Counted from the first letter of the stretch, positions 1 to 8,711 are shown. The stretch is DNA of 64,000 bases from JBKBRC01 sp046292345 (GCA_046292345.1 JBKBRC010000001.1:124001-188000); one strand, 5' to 3'. The notes: generated from the sequence alone by a model not told the origin. A program made the numbers and translations.

Positions 1-507
1 CAGCGCCTCGGGCGTCATGCGGTAGCCGTCGGCAGCGCGCGTGGGCACGGCCACGGGGTCGGCCCCGGCGAAGCGCGCCATCTCGGGATAGCTGACCCAG
101 TAGGGCGCGGCGAAGACGACCTCGTCGCCGGGGCGGCACGCAGCCAGCAGCGTCTGCGCTACCGACTGCTTGGCGCCGTTCGAGCAGACGACGTGCGCGG
201 CCGTAACGTGCGCCAGGCCGTTCTCGCGGCGCAGCTTCTCGGCGATGGCCTCGCGAAGCTCGGGCAGGCCTGCGTTGGCGGTGTAGTAGAAGCGCTCGTC
301 GCGCAGGGCCTGGTGGGCCGCCGCCACGATGGGCGCCGGCGTCGGGAAATCCGGCTCGCCGGCCGAGAGTTCGATCACGTCGCGGCCGTCTCGGCGCAGG
401 GCCTTGGCGCGCGCCGAGACGGCGAGCGTGGCGGAGGGCTGCATGGCCTCGACACGCGGGCTGAGCGCCGTCAGGGCCGGGGCGTCGGGGGCAAGGTCGG
501 CAGGCAT
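1..507 (-). CDS. Class I/II pyridoxal-phosphate aminotransferase (aspartate aminotransferase-like), C-terminus cut off by the window edge
   Basis: Only the first 169 residues are present; the frame is open to base 1. SAGEPDF (48-54) matches the SxGEPDF substrate-binding segment of subgroup I-gamma aspartate aminotransferases, YTANAGLPELR (75-85) the glycine-rich turn, SNGAKQ (109-114) the phosphate-binding loop, and PYWVSYPEM (135-143) carries the aromatic residue that stacks on the cofactor ring. The catalytic lysine lies outside the window. The expected role is transamination between aspartate (or a similar amino acid) and 2-oxoglutarate; the exact substrate cannot be set from this part. 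It is last in a minus-strand run after coaD, with a 152-nt spacer. ATG at 507 gives the usual family N-terminus. Confidence 0.85.
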   Translation of the reverse strand, partial: MPADLAPDAPALTALSPRVEAMQPSATLAVSARAKALRRDGRDVIELSAGEPDFPTPAPIVAAAHQALRDERFYYTANAGLPELREAIAEKLRRENGLAHVTAAHVVCSNGAKQSVAQTLLAACRPGDEVVFAAPYWVSYPEMARFAGADPVAVPTRAADGYRMTPEAL

Positions 508-659
508 GGGCAGCGGAGCGGACGCGGACGCCGGCCAAGGTACCCACGTCCGCGCGCCGGAACGCGCGGCCGCGCGCCGCCCTCAGACCGCGGCCGGGCA
601 GCACTGCGCAGCCCTGCGTCCGGACGGCGAGGGGGAGGCCGCCGCCGCCGGTCCGCGCG

Positions 660-1151
660 TCAGTTCTGCGGCGCGCGGGCAGCCAGCGCCTCGGCCACGA
701 CCGGGGGCACGAACGACGACACGTCGCCGCCCCAGCGGTGGATCTCGCGCACGATCGAAGCGGCCACGAACGTGTGCGCCTCGCCTGGCATCAGGAACAC
801 CGTCTGGAGTTCGGGGAACAGGCGGCGGTTGGCCAGCGCCATGCGGAACTCGTAGTCGAAGTCGGTCACCTGGCGGAGGCCGCGGATGAGTGCGACCGCC
901 CCGCGCGCCCGCGCGTGCTCGACGAGCAGGCCCTCGAAGTGCGTCACCGAAACGCGGTCGGCGCCGGGCATCCCGGCCACGCTGGCCCGGATGAGCTCGG
1001 CCCGCTCGGCCTCGGTGAAGAGCGTCCGCTTGGTCGCGTTGACGGCAATCGTAACCTCGACGTGGTCGAAGACCCGGAGCGCGCGCTCGAGCACATCGAG
1101 ATGGCCGAGCGTGACGGGGTCGAAGGTGCCGGGGTAGAGCGCGAGCTTCAT
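660..1151 (-). CDS. coaD: Phosphopantetheine adenylyltransferase (CoaD)
   Basis: 163 residues, the normal family length. It catalyses the penultimate step of coenzyme A synthesis, joining ATP and 4'-phosphopantetheine to give dephospho-CoA. YPGTFDPVTLGH (6-17) is the family N-terminal nucleotide-binding stretch with the TxGH motif. IRGLRQVTDFDYEFRMA is the conserved central segment, and FVAASIVREI stands where most homologues have the SSS(L/I)(V/I)RE motif, with two serines replaced by alanine. The start ATG shares one base with the TGA stop of rsmD (TGATG), so translational coupling is likely. rsmD-coaD adjacency is widespread in bacteria. Confidence 0.96.
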   Translation of the reverse strand: MKLALYPGTFDPVTLGHLDVLERALRVFDHVEVTIAVNATKRTLFTEAERAELIRASVAGMPGADRVSVTHFEGLLVEHARARGAVALIRGLRQVTDFDYEFRMALANRRLFPELQTVFLMPGEAHTFVAASIVREIHRWGGDVSSFVPPVVAEALAARAPQN

Positions 1152-1750
1152 CAGGCGACGGAGGCAGGACTCGCATCACCCTGCGACACAGGAGGTTGAT
1201 CGGGCGAGTGCGAGAAAAGCGAAAGGACCGTCCGTCCGTAGGCGCGCGTAAACACGAGCCCGTCGGTGACGTGGAAGGCGTGGCGCGCGTCGTGCTCGAG
1301 CGCGAACAGGCCGCCGGTCTCGAGGAGCGGACGCACGCGCGCCGGCAGCTCCGCGAGGTCCGGCCAGTCGTAGGGGGGGTCGGCGAGAACGAGGCCGAAT
1401 GCAGCGGCCTCGCCCACGGCCCCGGCGCGGCGCAGAAACGCGCGCACGTCGGCGCCGACGAACGTGCAGCGCGCGGCCACGCCGAGCGCCTCGGCGTTGC
1501 GCCGCGCCACGGCGAGCGCGCGGCGGTCGGCCTCGACCAGGACGGCCGAGGCGGCGCCGCGGCTGATCGCCTCGAGCGCGAGCGCGCCGCTGCCGGCGAA
1601 CAGGTCCAGCACGCGCGCGCCCTGGAGGGCGAGCCGTGCGCCGAGCACGTTAAAGAGCGCCTCGCGCACGCGGTCGGTCGTGGGCCGGGTGCCCTGTCCT
1701 GGCGGCGCGAGCAGACGCGCGCTGCGGAATGCGCCGCCGACGATGCGCAC
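1151..1750 (-). CDS. rsmD: 16S rRNA (guanine(966)-N(2))-methyltransferase (RsmD)
   Basis: 199 residues from a GTG start at 1750, two bases after the upstream stop. The N-terminus VRIVGGAFRSARLLAP matches the family's RIIgGxxrgrkL start, followed by RPTTDRVREALFNVL. VLDLFAGSGALALEAISRGA is the SAM-binding motif I, and LVLADPPYD carries the catalytic (D/N)PPY motif that flips and methylates the target guanine of helix 31 in 16S rRNA. Placed between a DUF3822-like gene and coaD, an order typical of Bacteroidota. A longer open frame upstream exists only because the neighbouring gene is read in another frame; homology begins at the GTG. Confidence 0.94.
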   Translation of the reverse strand: MRIVGGAFRSARLLAPPGQGTRPTTDRVREALFNVLGARLALQGARVLDLFAGSGALALEAISRGAASAVLVEADRRALAVARRNAEALGVAARCTFVGADVRAFLRRAGAVGEAAAFGLVLADPPYDWPDLAELPARVRPLLETGGLFALEHDARHAFHVTDGLVFTRAYGRTVLSLFSHSPDQPPVSQGDASPASVA

Positions 1751-1752
1751 CG

Positions 1753-2724
1753 CTAGCGGAGCGCGGCCCCGAGCACGGGCGCAAACGCGGCCAGCGTCTC
1801 GGGCGCGACGCCCTCCGGCCGCCGGGCGAAGAGCGCGAACGGGTCGAGCGGCTGCGCCGGGCGGTCCAGGAACTCGGCGAGCAGGCCGAGGCGCTCTTCC
1901 GAGAGCTCGTCGCCGTAGGCATACAGCGTTTCCAGGGCAGACGGCGCGAGCCCCAGGCGTTCCAGAAGCGCGAGCGCGAAGTAGGCCGTGTCTTCGGGCG
2001 CGGCGCTCGGGCCGTAGTGGCCGTGCAGCCACTCGGTGCCGCGGCAGAGGGCGTACTCCGTGTGCTGCGCGTAAGCGCCCACGGCGAGCACGAGCGGGGG
2101 CGGGTCGGCCGCCGCGTCGGGCGTGGCCGGCGGCGCGAGCGCGCGCACGAGCGCCGCCGTCCCCTGCGTGGTATCCGAGAGGTCGTAGGACGCCACGCCG
2201 AGCGTCTGCGCGAGCAGCGTCAGGCGGTCGTGGACGTGCTCGGGTACGTGCAGCGCGTGGTGCCAGCGGTGCGGCGCGCCCCCGATGGTCTCGGTGCGGA
2301 CCGGCACGGCCCGGATGCGCACGGGCAGGTGGGCCGGCACGTCGGCCAGGAGGGCGGCCTCCTGCCGCAGCTGCGCGTAGCGAGCCTCGGGCGCGAGCCC
2401 GTCCGGCAGCGGCGTGAAGAAGCTGACGGTGCGGTTGGGGTGGGCCGCGACGACGAGCGACTCGAGCGGCGCGCCATCGAACACGTCGGCGAGGGCGCGC
2501 GCGAGCACGTCCAGATGCGGCGTGCCCTCGGGCCCCAGGAGCGCCGCCTCGGCGTCGGCGTCGAAGTCGCACGTGCCGAGGCGGCGGATGCGTCCCGGGC
2601 CGGTGGCCTCCGGGATGACCTCGGCGTAGCGGAGCGTCCGTCCGCGGAGCCCTGCGAGGGCGACGCCGCGCGGCGTGGAGGGAGTGTCGGCGGCGTAGGA
2701 GGCGTCGGAGGCGGAGGGCTCCAT
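1753..2724 (-). CDS. DUF3822-like protein, possible actin-fold (PilM-like) protein
   Basis: 323 residues, soluble, with no signal peptide. The position directly upstream of rsmD and the overall pattern fit DUF3822, a Bacteroidota family of unknown function. The C-terminal third (VLAVGAYAQHTEYALCRG, then an acidic helix region and a PAQPLDPFALFA segment near the end) resembles the second actin-like domain of PilM-type pilus assembly proteins. That resemblance is by eye. Neighbouring pseudopilin-like genes (2753-3226 and 4421-7493) would suit a role in pilus- or secretion-like assembly; this is inference. The first ~20 residues are low-complexity and the start could be slightly further in. Confidence 0.6.
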   Translation of the reverse strand: MEPSASDASYAADTPSTPRGVALAGLRGRTLRYAEVIPEATGPGRIRRLGTCDFDADAEAALLGPEGTPHLDVLARALADVFDGAPLESLVVAAHPNRTVSFFTPLPDGLAPEARYAQLRQEAALLADVPAHLPVRIRAVPVRTETIGGAPHRWHHALHVPEHVHDRLTLLAQTLGVASYDLSDTTQGTAALVRALAPPATPDAAADPPPLVLAVGAYAQHTEYALCRGTEWLHGHYGPSAAPEDTAYFALALLERLGLAPSALETLYAYGDELSEERLGLLAEFLDRPAQPLDPFALFARRPEGVAPETLAAFAPVLGAALR

Positions 2725-2752
2725 GCGGCGGTCAGGGACGGCGCCCCCGGGA

Positions 2753-3226
2753 TCACTCCCAGGTGGCCGCGTTGCGGAACGTGCCGGCCTGCGGGCTGGT
2801 GTCGCGCGTGCCGATGGAGTCGCTGGGGAAGGCCGGGTCGCTGATCCAGTAGATCGTGAAGTCGCTCGTGTCCGAGCGCACGACGGCGTAGTTGAAGCGG
2901 GCGCGGGCGCGCGGCGAGATCGCGAGCGAGTCGATGGGCAGCGTCAGCTCGGCACGGCGGGCCGCGAACACCGTGTCGGTGCGCATGAACAGGAGCAGCG
3001 AGTCGAGCGTGCCGGGGTAGGTCTGATAGGCGTCGCGGTGCGCGATGAGGGCCTGGCGGAGCCCGTCCATGCGCGCGCGCGCCTCGGCGTTGACCGCCTC
3101 GCGCTGCTCGTAGGCGCGCCAGGGCAACACGATGGAGCGGTACAGCAGGACGGCCAGGCCGACGATGACGAGGCCGAGCACGAACTGGATGGCGAGACGG
3201 GCGCCGCGGTTGCCTTCAGAGGCCAT
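2753..3226 (-). CDS. Membrane-anchored pseudopilin-like protein of unknown function
   Basis: 157 residues. A short basic N-terminus is followed by one hydrophobic helix (about 13-32, IQFVLGLVIVGLAVLLYRSI), then a long amphipathic helix (YEQREAVNAEARARMDGLRQALIAHRDAYQTYPGTLDSLLLFM). The pattern of a helix followed by 'Y..YP.tLdsL' is like the spine of type II secretion and type IV pilus pseudopilins, but no clear prepilin cleavage site is visible. The C-terminal part is beta-rich. It is the first gene of the minus-strand run that continues with the PilM-like protein 28 nt downstream. Function is not established. Confidence 0.6.
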   Translation of the reverse strand: MASEGNRGARLAIQFVLGLVIVGLAVLLYRSIVLPWRAYEQREAVNAEARARMDGLRQALIAHRDAYQTYPGTLDSLLLFMRTDTVFAARRAELTLPIDSLAISPRARARFNYAVVRSDTSDFTIYWISDPAFPSDSIGTRDTSPQAGTFRNAATWE

Positions 3227-3401
3227 GAGGGACGCTCGAGCGGAGCGCAGGCTTGAGATGCGAATGGTGGAGGGCGCGCGGCGGACGCGCGCAAGCCTCG
3301 GCGGGGGGGGTATTCTGCGGAGGCGTGCGAGTATAACCGTGGCCTCCGCGCAAAAGCAAGGCGAGGCAGGGCCGGGCAGGCGCCTGCGCGGAGCGGGCCG
3401 T

Positions 3402-3409
3402 TACCTTTC
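3402..3409 (+). promoter_or_regulatory. Candidate -7 promoter box for pdxJ
   Basis: TACCTTTC, 27 nt before the pdxJ ATG. It resembles the Bacteroidota primary-sigma -7 element TAnnTTTG, with one mismatch in the last base. No matching upstream TTG box is obvious. Confidence 0.4.
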
Positions 3410-3436
3410 GGTCACCCCTGCCCCTGCTTCCGCGCC

Positions 3437-4219
3437 ATGTCCCGAACGGCCCTCAGCGTCAACCTCAACAAGGTCGCGCTCGTCCGCAACGCGCGCGGCG
3501 GGGGGCGACCCGACCTCCGCGCCGCCGCTGAGGCGTGCCTGCGCGCAGGCGCGCACGGCCTGACGCTGCACCCTCGCCCCGATGGCCGGCACGCCCTCGC
3601 CGACGACGTACGCCTTTTCGCGCGCCTCGTCGGCGAGGCCGGCCACGAGCGCGCCGGCATGGCGCCCGAGCTGAACGTGGAGGGCAACCCGTTCGCCGGC
3701 CCCGAGGGGGCCTACCCCGGCTTCCTCGCGCTCGCCGAGGAGACGCGCCCGCACCAGGCCACGCTCGTACCGGACACGCGCGCGCAGCTCACGTCCGACC
3801 ACGGCTGGAGCCTCCCCGATGACGCGGCGCGCCTGCGCCCGGTCATCGCCCGGCTCCGCGCGCTCGGCTGCCGCGTCAGCCTCTTCATCGACCCGGACCC
3901 CGACGCGGCGCGCGCCGCAGCCGACCTCGGGGCCGACCGCGTCGAGCTCTACACCGGGCCCTACGCCGAGGCGTTCGCCGCCGGCGCCGCAGCCGACGTG
4001 CTCCCCCGCTACGTGGCCGCGGCCGAGGCCGCCCGCAGCGCAGGCCTCGGCCTCAACGCCGGCCACGACCTCGACCTCGAGAACCTCGGCCTGCTCCTGC
4101 GCGCGCTCCCGCCCGTCGACGAGGTCTCGATCGGCCAGGCGCTCGTGGCCGACGCGCTGCACATAGGTCTCACCGGGGCCGTACGGGCCTACCTGGACGT
4201 CCTCGAGAGGGTGGCGTAG
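3437..4219 (+). CDS. pdxJ: Pyridoxine 5'-phosphate synthase (PdxJ)
   Basis: 260 residues, TIM barrel. It condenses 1-deoxy-D-xylulose 5-phosphate with 3-amino-1-hydroxyacetone 1-phosphate to make pyridoxine 5'-phosphate. SVNLNKVALVRNARGG (7-22) is the family N-terminus; HPRPDGRH (45-52) holds the active-site histidine and phosphate-binding arginines; PELNVEGNP (77-85) carries the catalytic glutamate; GLNAGHDLDLENL near residue 209 carries the second histidine. In the last barrel motif the usual IGH is IGQ. The first enzyme substrate comes from dxs at 15789 and the second branch from pdxB at 8699, so three parts of the DXP-dependent B6 route lie within 14 kb. Confidence 0.95.
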   Translation: MSRTALSVNLNKVALVRNARGGGRPDLRAAAEACLRAGAHGLTLHPRPDGRHALADDVRLFARLVGEAGHERAGMAPELNVEGNPFAGPEGAYPGFLALAEETRPHQATLVPDTRAQLTSDHGWSLPDDAARLRPVIARLRALGCRVSLFIDPDPDAARAAADLGADRVELYTGPYAEAFAAGAAADVLPRYVAAAEAARSAGLGLNAGHDLDLENLGLLLRALPPVDEVSIGQALVADALHIGLTGAVRAYLDVLERVA

Positions 4220-4420
4220 CGCGGGGCGACCAGTACCGCACCAGCAGGTCTCCAATCCAATTCGGAAACCGGGCCCGTCGATGGCAAAGCCGCAGGGCCA
4301 CCCCCCCGGCCTCTACCCGGCCGATTTGTAACCCCGGCGAGGTGTACGACACATGTTCTACACCCGAGCGCCCGTGATGGAACGGACTTGGCGGGCAGGC
4401 TCCGCCCGACCGCTCCGTCC

Positions 4421-4945
4421 ATGCAGCAGACTCTTTTCGCCCTCGCCGCCCTGGCAGCCTTCTCGCTCTTCGCGCTGTCGCAGCACCGGTCCGGTGCGGC
4501 GCTCGAGCGCGCGGCGGTCGTGCACGAGATCGAGCAGGCCGCGCTCGGCGTCGCGCGCGAGGCGCTCGGCGGCGCCAGCCGTCTGGCCTTCGACCAGGAG
4601 GACCTGACGCGGACGACGCTCCGCACCACGCCGCCTGCCTCGCCCCTCGGCCCTGACCCTGGCGAGACGACGCCGGCGCAGTTCAACGACGTAGACGACT
4701 ACCACGGCTACTCCGAGGTCCGAGTCGTTCCCTGGGGCACCGGCACGCTTGCGTTCTCGCTCCGCTACACCGTGCGCTACGTGGACCCGCAGAACCCCGG
4801 CGTAGCCGCCGCGCGCTCGCTCGCCAAGGAGGTAGCGCTCCAGGTACGCGAGGTCCCGCCCCCCGGCACGTCCCGCCCGCCGGTCACGGTCACGCTGACC
4901 TACGTCGCCACGCCGGCCACGCAGGCCCTCTTCAACGCGCCCTGA
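4421..4945 (+). CDS. Exported pseudopilin-like protein, first of a three-gene set
   Basis: 174 residues from the ATG at 4421. The N-terminus MQQTLFALAALAAFSLFALSQHRS is a hydrophobic segment followed by a helix rich in Glu and Ala (AALERAAVVHEIEQAALGVAREAL), the layout of a minor pseudopilin or an N-in/C-out anchored protein. The rest is beta-rich with no recognised motif. It is followed after 13 nt by a second protein of similar design and then by a 596-residue PilX-like protein, so the three are probably one transcript. An in-frame ATG at 4388 exists, but its extension is basic and would bury the hydrophobic segment. Confidence 0.6.
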   Translation: MQQTLFALAALAAFSLFALSQHRSGAALERAAVVHEIEQAALGVAREALGGASRLAFDQEDLTRTTLRTTPPASPLGPDPGETTPAQFNDVDDYHGYSEVRVVPWGTGTLAFSLRYTVRYVDPQNPGVAAARSLAKEVALQVREVPPPGTSRPPVTVTLTYVATPATQALFNAP

Positions 4946-4958
4946 GCCCCCTGCTTCC

Positions 4959-5678
4959 GTGAGCGTCTTCCTGGACCATCTTACGGCCATTCTCGTTGGA
5001 GCGACGCTCCTGGGCGTGGTCGTGTTTGTGCAGCAGCGCCAGCAGCAGCAGGTCATTGACTCGACCGTGCGCTACCGCGTCGAGCACGCGACGGCGGCGT
5101 TCATGGAGACGCTGCAGCGAGACGTCGAAAACATGCGCGCCGAAGCGCAGGCCCGGCACGGGCTCGGGTTCTTCCAGGTGGAGCTGGTGCAGAGCGCCGG
5201 CCTCACGCGGCGCTTCAGCTTCCCCACGCTCGCCGAGCCCGAGAGGGGCCGCGCTTCGCCCCTCGTGATGGTGTCGTACGTCGTACAGCCGACCGGGCGG
5301 ACGGCCCGCGTGCAGGGCACGGAGCGGCCGCTCTTCCGCGTCACACGCTATGCCCACGTCGGCGGCCGCTACGTGCGCACCGGCGGCGCGGAGGAGGTCA
5401 CCGAGTTCGCCGTGCGCGCCATCACGGCGGACGGCGCGTCGCACGTCGCCGGAGCGCTCACGTCCGCGCCGGTGCACGTCGCCCTGTCCGTAGCGACGGC
5501 CTCGCCGACGAGTACCCGCCGGAGCCACGACCAGGTCCACAACGGCCCGATGAACCTCACACGCCACCGCCAGACCGTGCGCGTCGTGAGCGCGCTCGCT
5601 ACGGGTCTGCCCCCCACGCCGGCCGTCCCGGCGATCTCCCCTCCGGCCCTGCCCTCGCCGGACTCGCCCTCGCCCTGA
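4959..5678 (+). CDS. Exported pseudopilin-like protein, second of a three-gene set
   Basis: 239 residues from a GTG start 13 nt after the preceding stop. Residues 7-24 (HLTAILVGATLLGVVVFV) form a membrane helix, followed by a Gln-rich helical stretch (QQRQQQQVIDSTVRYRVEHATAAFMETLQRDVENM). This is the usual extended helix of pseudopilin-type proteins, here with an Asp-Val-Glu-Asn segment reminiscent of PilW/PulJ-like minor pilins. The last ~30 residues are Pro/Ser-rich and probably disordered. No enzymatic motif is visible. A secretion or surface-structure role is inferred from layout only. Confidence 0.6.
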   Translation: MSVFLDHLTAILVGATLLGVVVFVQQRQQQQVIDSTVRYRVEHATAAFMETLQRDVENMRAEAQARHGLGFFQVELVQSAGLTRRFSFPTLAEPERGRASPLVMVSYVVQPTGRTARVQGTERPLFRVTRYAHVGGRYVRTGGAEEVTEFAVRAITADGASHVAGALTSAPVHVALSVATASPTSTRRSHDQVHNGPMNLTRHRQTVRVVSALATGLPPTPAVPAISPPALPSPDSPSP

Positions 5679-5702
5679 CCGGTCTCGCCCCAGAACGCTC
5701 CC

Positions 5703-7493
5703 ATGGGTAAACTGACGCTCCTGCTCGTGCTAGCCGCTGTCGGCGCGGGCACGCTGCTCACGCTGAGCGCCCGCCGCGCCGCCTCCGACACGGCGCGCAG
5801 CCACGCCGAGACGCAGCAGGACGCCCTCGCGCGGCAGGTTGCCGAGAGCGGTCGCAACGCAGTGCTGGCCTCCATCATGGACGCCGACCGCCTGCGCAAC
5901 CCCGGCGTCACGCGGCAGCACTACGCCGGCGGCACCTACGAGGTGACCTACGAGCCGACCCGCGACGCGCGGCAGGCGACGATCACCGTGCGCGGCACCT
6001 ACGGCGGCGCCACCCACACGATCCGGGGCACGTATGCCTTCGATCCGATGGATTACCCCGGGCCCATCTGGCTCGACGTTCCCTACGCGACCGCCATCGT
6101 CTCGCCCGGCGCGAGCGTGAGCGGCGGGCCCGACCGGCTCCCTTCGCGCTTCGACCGGCGGCAGTTCGACGAGCTCAACATCGGCATGATCCTGCCGCTC
6201 GACGCGGCGCAGAGCGCGCTCCAGGCTGCGCTCGGCACGGCCGGCAGCACCCTCCACACGAGCACCATGGCCGGCCTGCTCGACGACCTCAACGTGAGCA
6301 ACGCCGACGAGCTCTACCACGTGGCCATAAATGCCATGGGACCGTGGGACGTCACCCACGCGGGCCCGATGCGCCTCCGAGCGGCTCTCGCTGCCGGCGG
6401 CCCCGACCGGGTCACACGCGTCACAGGAGACCTGACGATCGCCTCCGGGGCCCACCTCTCGGGCAGCGGCGCGCTCGTCGTCGAGGGCGCGCTCGTGACC
6501 GAGATCGGCTCGCGCCTGACCTGGGACGGGCTCGTGATCGTGCGCGCCCCCCGGCAGCTGATCAACATCTCGCTCCTGGGCGACGTCCGCCTGAACGGGG
6601 GCCTCGTCGTGGCCCAGCAGGCGTTCCCGCCCGGCGGCCACATCGACCTGACGGTCAACCTGACCACGGCCCCGTCGGGCCTGACGGCGACCAATCCGGC
6701 CGGGCTCCGCGCCGGACCCTGGGGGCGCAACAACCCGTACCCGTTCTACCAGCACAAGCACCGCTTTGACCTAGACGTGCCCGAGGGCCGCACGATCTAC
6801 TTTGCCGAGCACGGCCGCGACCGGCACGAGCACTGGACGGCCATGCGCGCCATGCTGCGCCACCTCGGCTCGGAAACCATCTACCTCGAGTTTGCCCGGC
6901 CCGACAACCACGGCCACTCGACGTACCTGCTCGACGTGGCGGGCATGGACATGCCGCTGCGCGGGGTCGTCCGCCAGGGCTTCGGCACCTTCGCCGGCGC
7001 GACGGCCCACCGCACGCAGACGTTCCGCGCCAGCGACCTCCGCTCGTTCATCGTGGACGTGCGCAGCCTCCGCAACCTGAAGCAGGCCTTCGATGGCAAC
7101 GGCTGCACGATCTGGCCCATCTGCGTCGGCGACGCGTTCGACCGGCGCGGGTCGTTCTCGGTGCGCATCGTGCGCGCGGCGACGGGCGCCGTGATGTACG
7201 AGGCCAGCCCCTACTGGCACCTGCGCGAGGACGAGGCCGCCGAGCACGCCGCCTCGGAGGCTGCCTGGCGCACCAGCCTCACCTCCGGCGGCACGCTCGG
7301 CACGACGCTCCGTCTCGGACCGCAGGCCCGCATTCACTACGCAGCGGCGCCGATCATGGCGCTGGCCGAGAAGCTCGGCTTCAGCGGCAACCAGCTCATC
7401 CTGCTCGACGCCTCGTCCACGCACGTCTCGGCAGCCCAGACGAGCGCGACAGCTCGCCGCCAGGCCGCGCCGGCGGGTCTGGCTGGCAGGTAG
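5703..7493 (+). CDS. Large exported PilX-like protein with bactofilin/beta-helix-like middle
   Basis: 596 residues. The N-terminus MGKLTLLLVLAAVGAGTLLTLSARRA is a membrane segment, followed by an Ala/Gln-rich helix (30-55), as in PilX-type minor pilins. Residues about 238-320 show repeating short strands (VTGDLTIASGAHLSGSGALVV, LTWDGLVIVRAP, ISLLGDVRLNGGLVV), a pattern of beta-helical or polymer-forming (bactofilin-like) domains that is also seen in DUF7305-type pilus-tip proteins. The C-terminal third has two cysteines in CTIWPIC (about 470-476). The 24-nt spacing behind the preceding gene supports one operon. The substrate or partner is unknown; a tip or scaffold role is inference. Confidence 0.6.
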   Translation: MGKLTLLLVLAAVGAGTLLTLSARRAASDTARSHAETQQDALARQVAESGRNAVLASIMDADRLRNPGVTRQHYAGGTYEVTYEPTRDARQATITVRGTYGGATHTIRGTYAFDPMDYPGPIWLDVPYATAIVSPGASVSGGPDRLPSRFDRRQFDELNIGMILPLDAAQSALQAALGTAGSTLHTSTMAGLLDDLNVSNADELYHVAINAMGPWDVTHAGPMRLRAALAAGGPDRVTRVTGDLTIASGAHLSGSGALVVEGALVTEIGSRLTWDGLVIVRAPRQLINISLLGDVRLNGGLVVAQQAFPPGGHIDLTVNLTTAPSGLTATNPAGLRAGPWGRNNPYPFYQHKHRFDLDVPEGRTIYFAEHGRDRHEHWTAMRAMLRHLGSETIYLEFARPDNHGHSTYLLDVAGMDMPLRGVVRQGFGTFAGATAHRTQTFRASDLRSFIVDVRSLRNLKQAFDGNGCTIWPICVGDAFDRRGSFSVRIVRAATGAVMYEASPYWHLREDEAAEHAASEAAWRTSLTSGGTLGTTLRLGPQARIHYAAAPIMALAEKLGFSGNQLILLDASSTHVSAAQTSATARRQAAPAGLAGR

Positions 7494-7539
7494 GCCCGCC
7501 GGCAGACCGCGGCCGTATCGCGCGGCCGGCCTTGCCCCT

Positions 7540-7605
7540 GCCGCCCGGAAAGCCGGCTTCGGCCGCCCGGAAGGCCGGCTTCGGCCGCCCGGAAGGTCGG
7601 CTTTG
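7540..7605. repeat. Tandem repeat, 3 x 22 bp
   Basis: Three near-identical 22-bp units (7540-7561, 7562-7583, 7584-7605), each beginning GCCGCCCGGAA and ending GGCTTCG or GGCTTTG. It lies in the 192-nt spacer between the PilX-like gene and era, 80 nt before the era start. The units differ at one to three positions. Confidence 0.9.
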
Positions 7606-7685
7606 GCCGTATCCTTGGTCGCGCGCGCCTCGGTGGACCCCGCCGGGGCGCGCGGCGTTGATGCCGACATCTCCGACCCGTGCCC

Positions 7686-8711
7686 ATGCCCGCCGACGAC
7701 GCCCTCCAGGACGAACCCCTCGCCGGTGACGACGCCCCGCGCGAACGTCCCGACACCCCGGAACGCCCCGACGACGCTGCGCCCCCTGCCCCCCTCTTTC
7801 TCGACGACGACGTCCCTGCAGACCACCGCAGCGGCTACGTCGCGCTCGTAGGGGCGCCCAACGTCGGCAAGTCCACGCTGCTCAACCGGCTGCTCGGCAC
7901 CAAGCTCTCCATCGTCACGCCCAAGCCGAGCACCACACGCCACCGCGTGCTCGGCATCCTCTCGGACACGGCGCACCAGGTCATCTTCCTCGACACGCCC
8001 GGCGTCGTCCGCCCCCGCTACCGGCTCCACGACCACATGATGCGCGACGTGGACCGCGCGCTCTCCGATGCCGACGTGGCCGTCCTCCTCGCCGATGCTA
8101 CCGGGCACACGCCCACGCACGACGCGCGGGGGGCGCTCGAGCGCCTCGAGCACTTCGCCGGGCCTGTCCTGCTCGCCCTCAACAAGATCGACGCCCTCCC
8201 GCAGCCCGACGCGGCGCTGCCGCTCGCGGCCCACTACGCCGAGCAGCGCGCCTTCGAGGAAGTCGTGCCCATCTCGGCTCTCGAGGGCGACGGCGTGGAT
8301 ACGCTCCTCGCGCTCGTCCTCGAGCGCATCCCCTTCGGGCCGCCTTACTATCCGAAAGACCAGCTCTCCGAGCATCCGGAGCGGTTCTTCATCGCCGAGA
8401 TCGTCCGGGAGGCCATCTTCAACCTCTACCGCGACGAAATCCCGTACTCGGCGCAGGTCAACGTGGCCCTCTACGAAGAGCGCCCGGGCGACAAGGACTT
8501 CATCGCGTGCGACATCGTCGTCGAGCGCGACACGCAGAAGGCGATTCTGATCGGCAAGGGCGGACAGGCGCTCAAGCGGCTCGGGCAGGCGGCGCGCGAA
8601 GAGATGGAGGCCTTCCTCGGGCGGCGCGTCTACCTCCAGCTCTTTGTCAAGACGCGCGCGGACTGGCGCAACCGCGAGGGCTTTTTGCGGGACTTCGGCT
8701 ACGGCGCCTGA
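7686..8711 (+). CDS. era: GTPase Era, 16S rRNA-binding, with an acidic N-terminal extension
   Basis: 341 residues from the ATG at 7686 (an in-frame GTG lies two codons upstream). The G motifs are clear: P-loop GAPNVGKS, switch DTPG and specificity motif NKID, then a KH domain with GKGGQALKRLG near the C-terminus that binds the 3' end of 16S rRNA. Era is needed for 30S assembly. Usual length is about 300; the extra ~45 residues at the front are Asp/Pro/Ala-rich and probably disordered. Its stop overlaps the end of convergent pdxB by 13 nt. Confidence 0.95.
   Translation: MPADDALQDEPLAGDDAPRERPDTPERPDDAAPPAPLFLDDDVPADHRSGYVALVGAPNVGKSTLLNRLLGTKLSIVTPKPSTTRHRVLGILSDTAHQVIFLDTPGVVRPRYRLHDHMMRDVDRALSDADVAVLLADATGHTPTHDARGALERLEHFAGPVLLALNKIDALPQPDAALPLAAHYAEQRAFEEVVPISALEGDGVDTLLALVLERIPFGPPYYPKDQLSEHPERFFIAEIVREAIFNLYRDEIPYSAQVNVALYEERPGDKDFIACDIVVERDTQKAILIGKGGQALKRLGQAAREEMEAFLGRRVYLQLFVKTRADWRNREGFLRDFGYGA

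Noticed and set aside
4341..4364. Small inverted repeat GGTGTA/TACACC before the pseudopilin genes as an operator
   Set aside because: Six-base arms with a 12-nt spacer are expected by chance in a spacer of this size.
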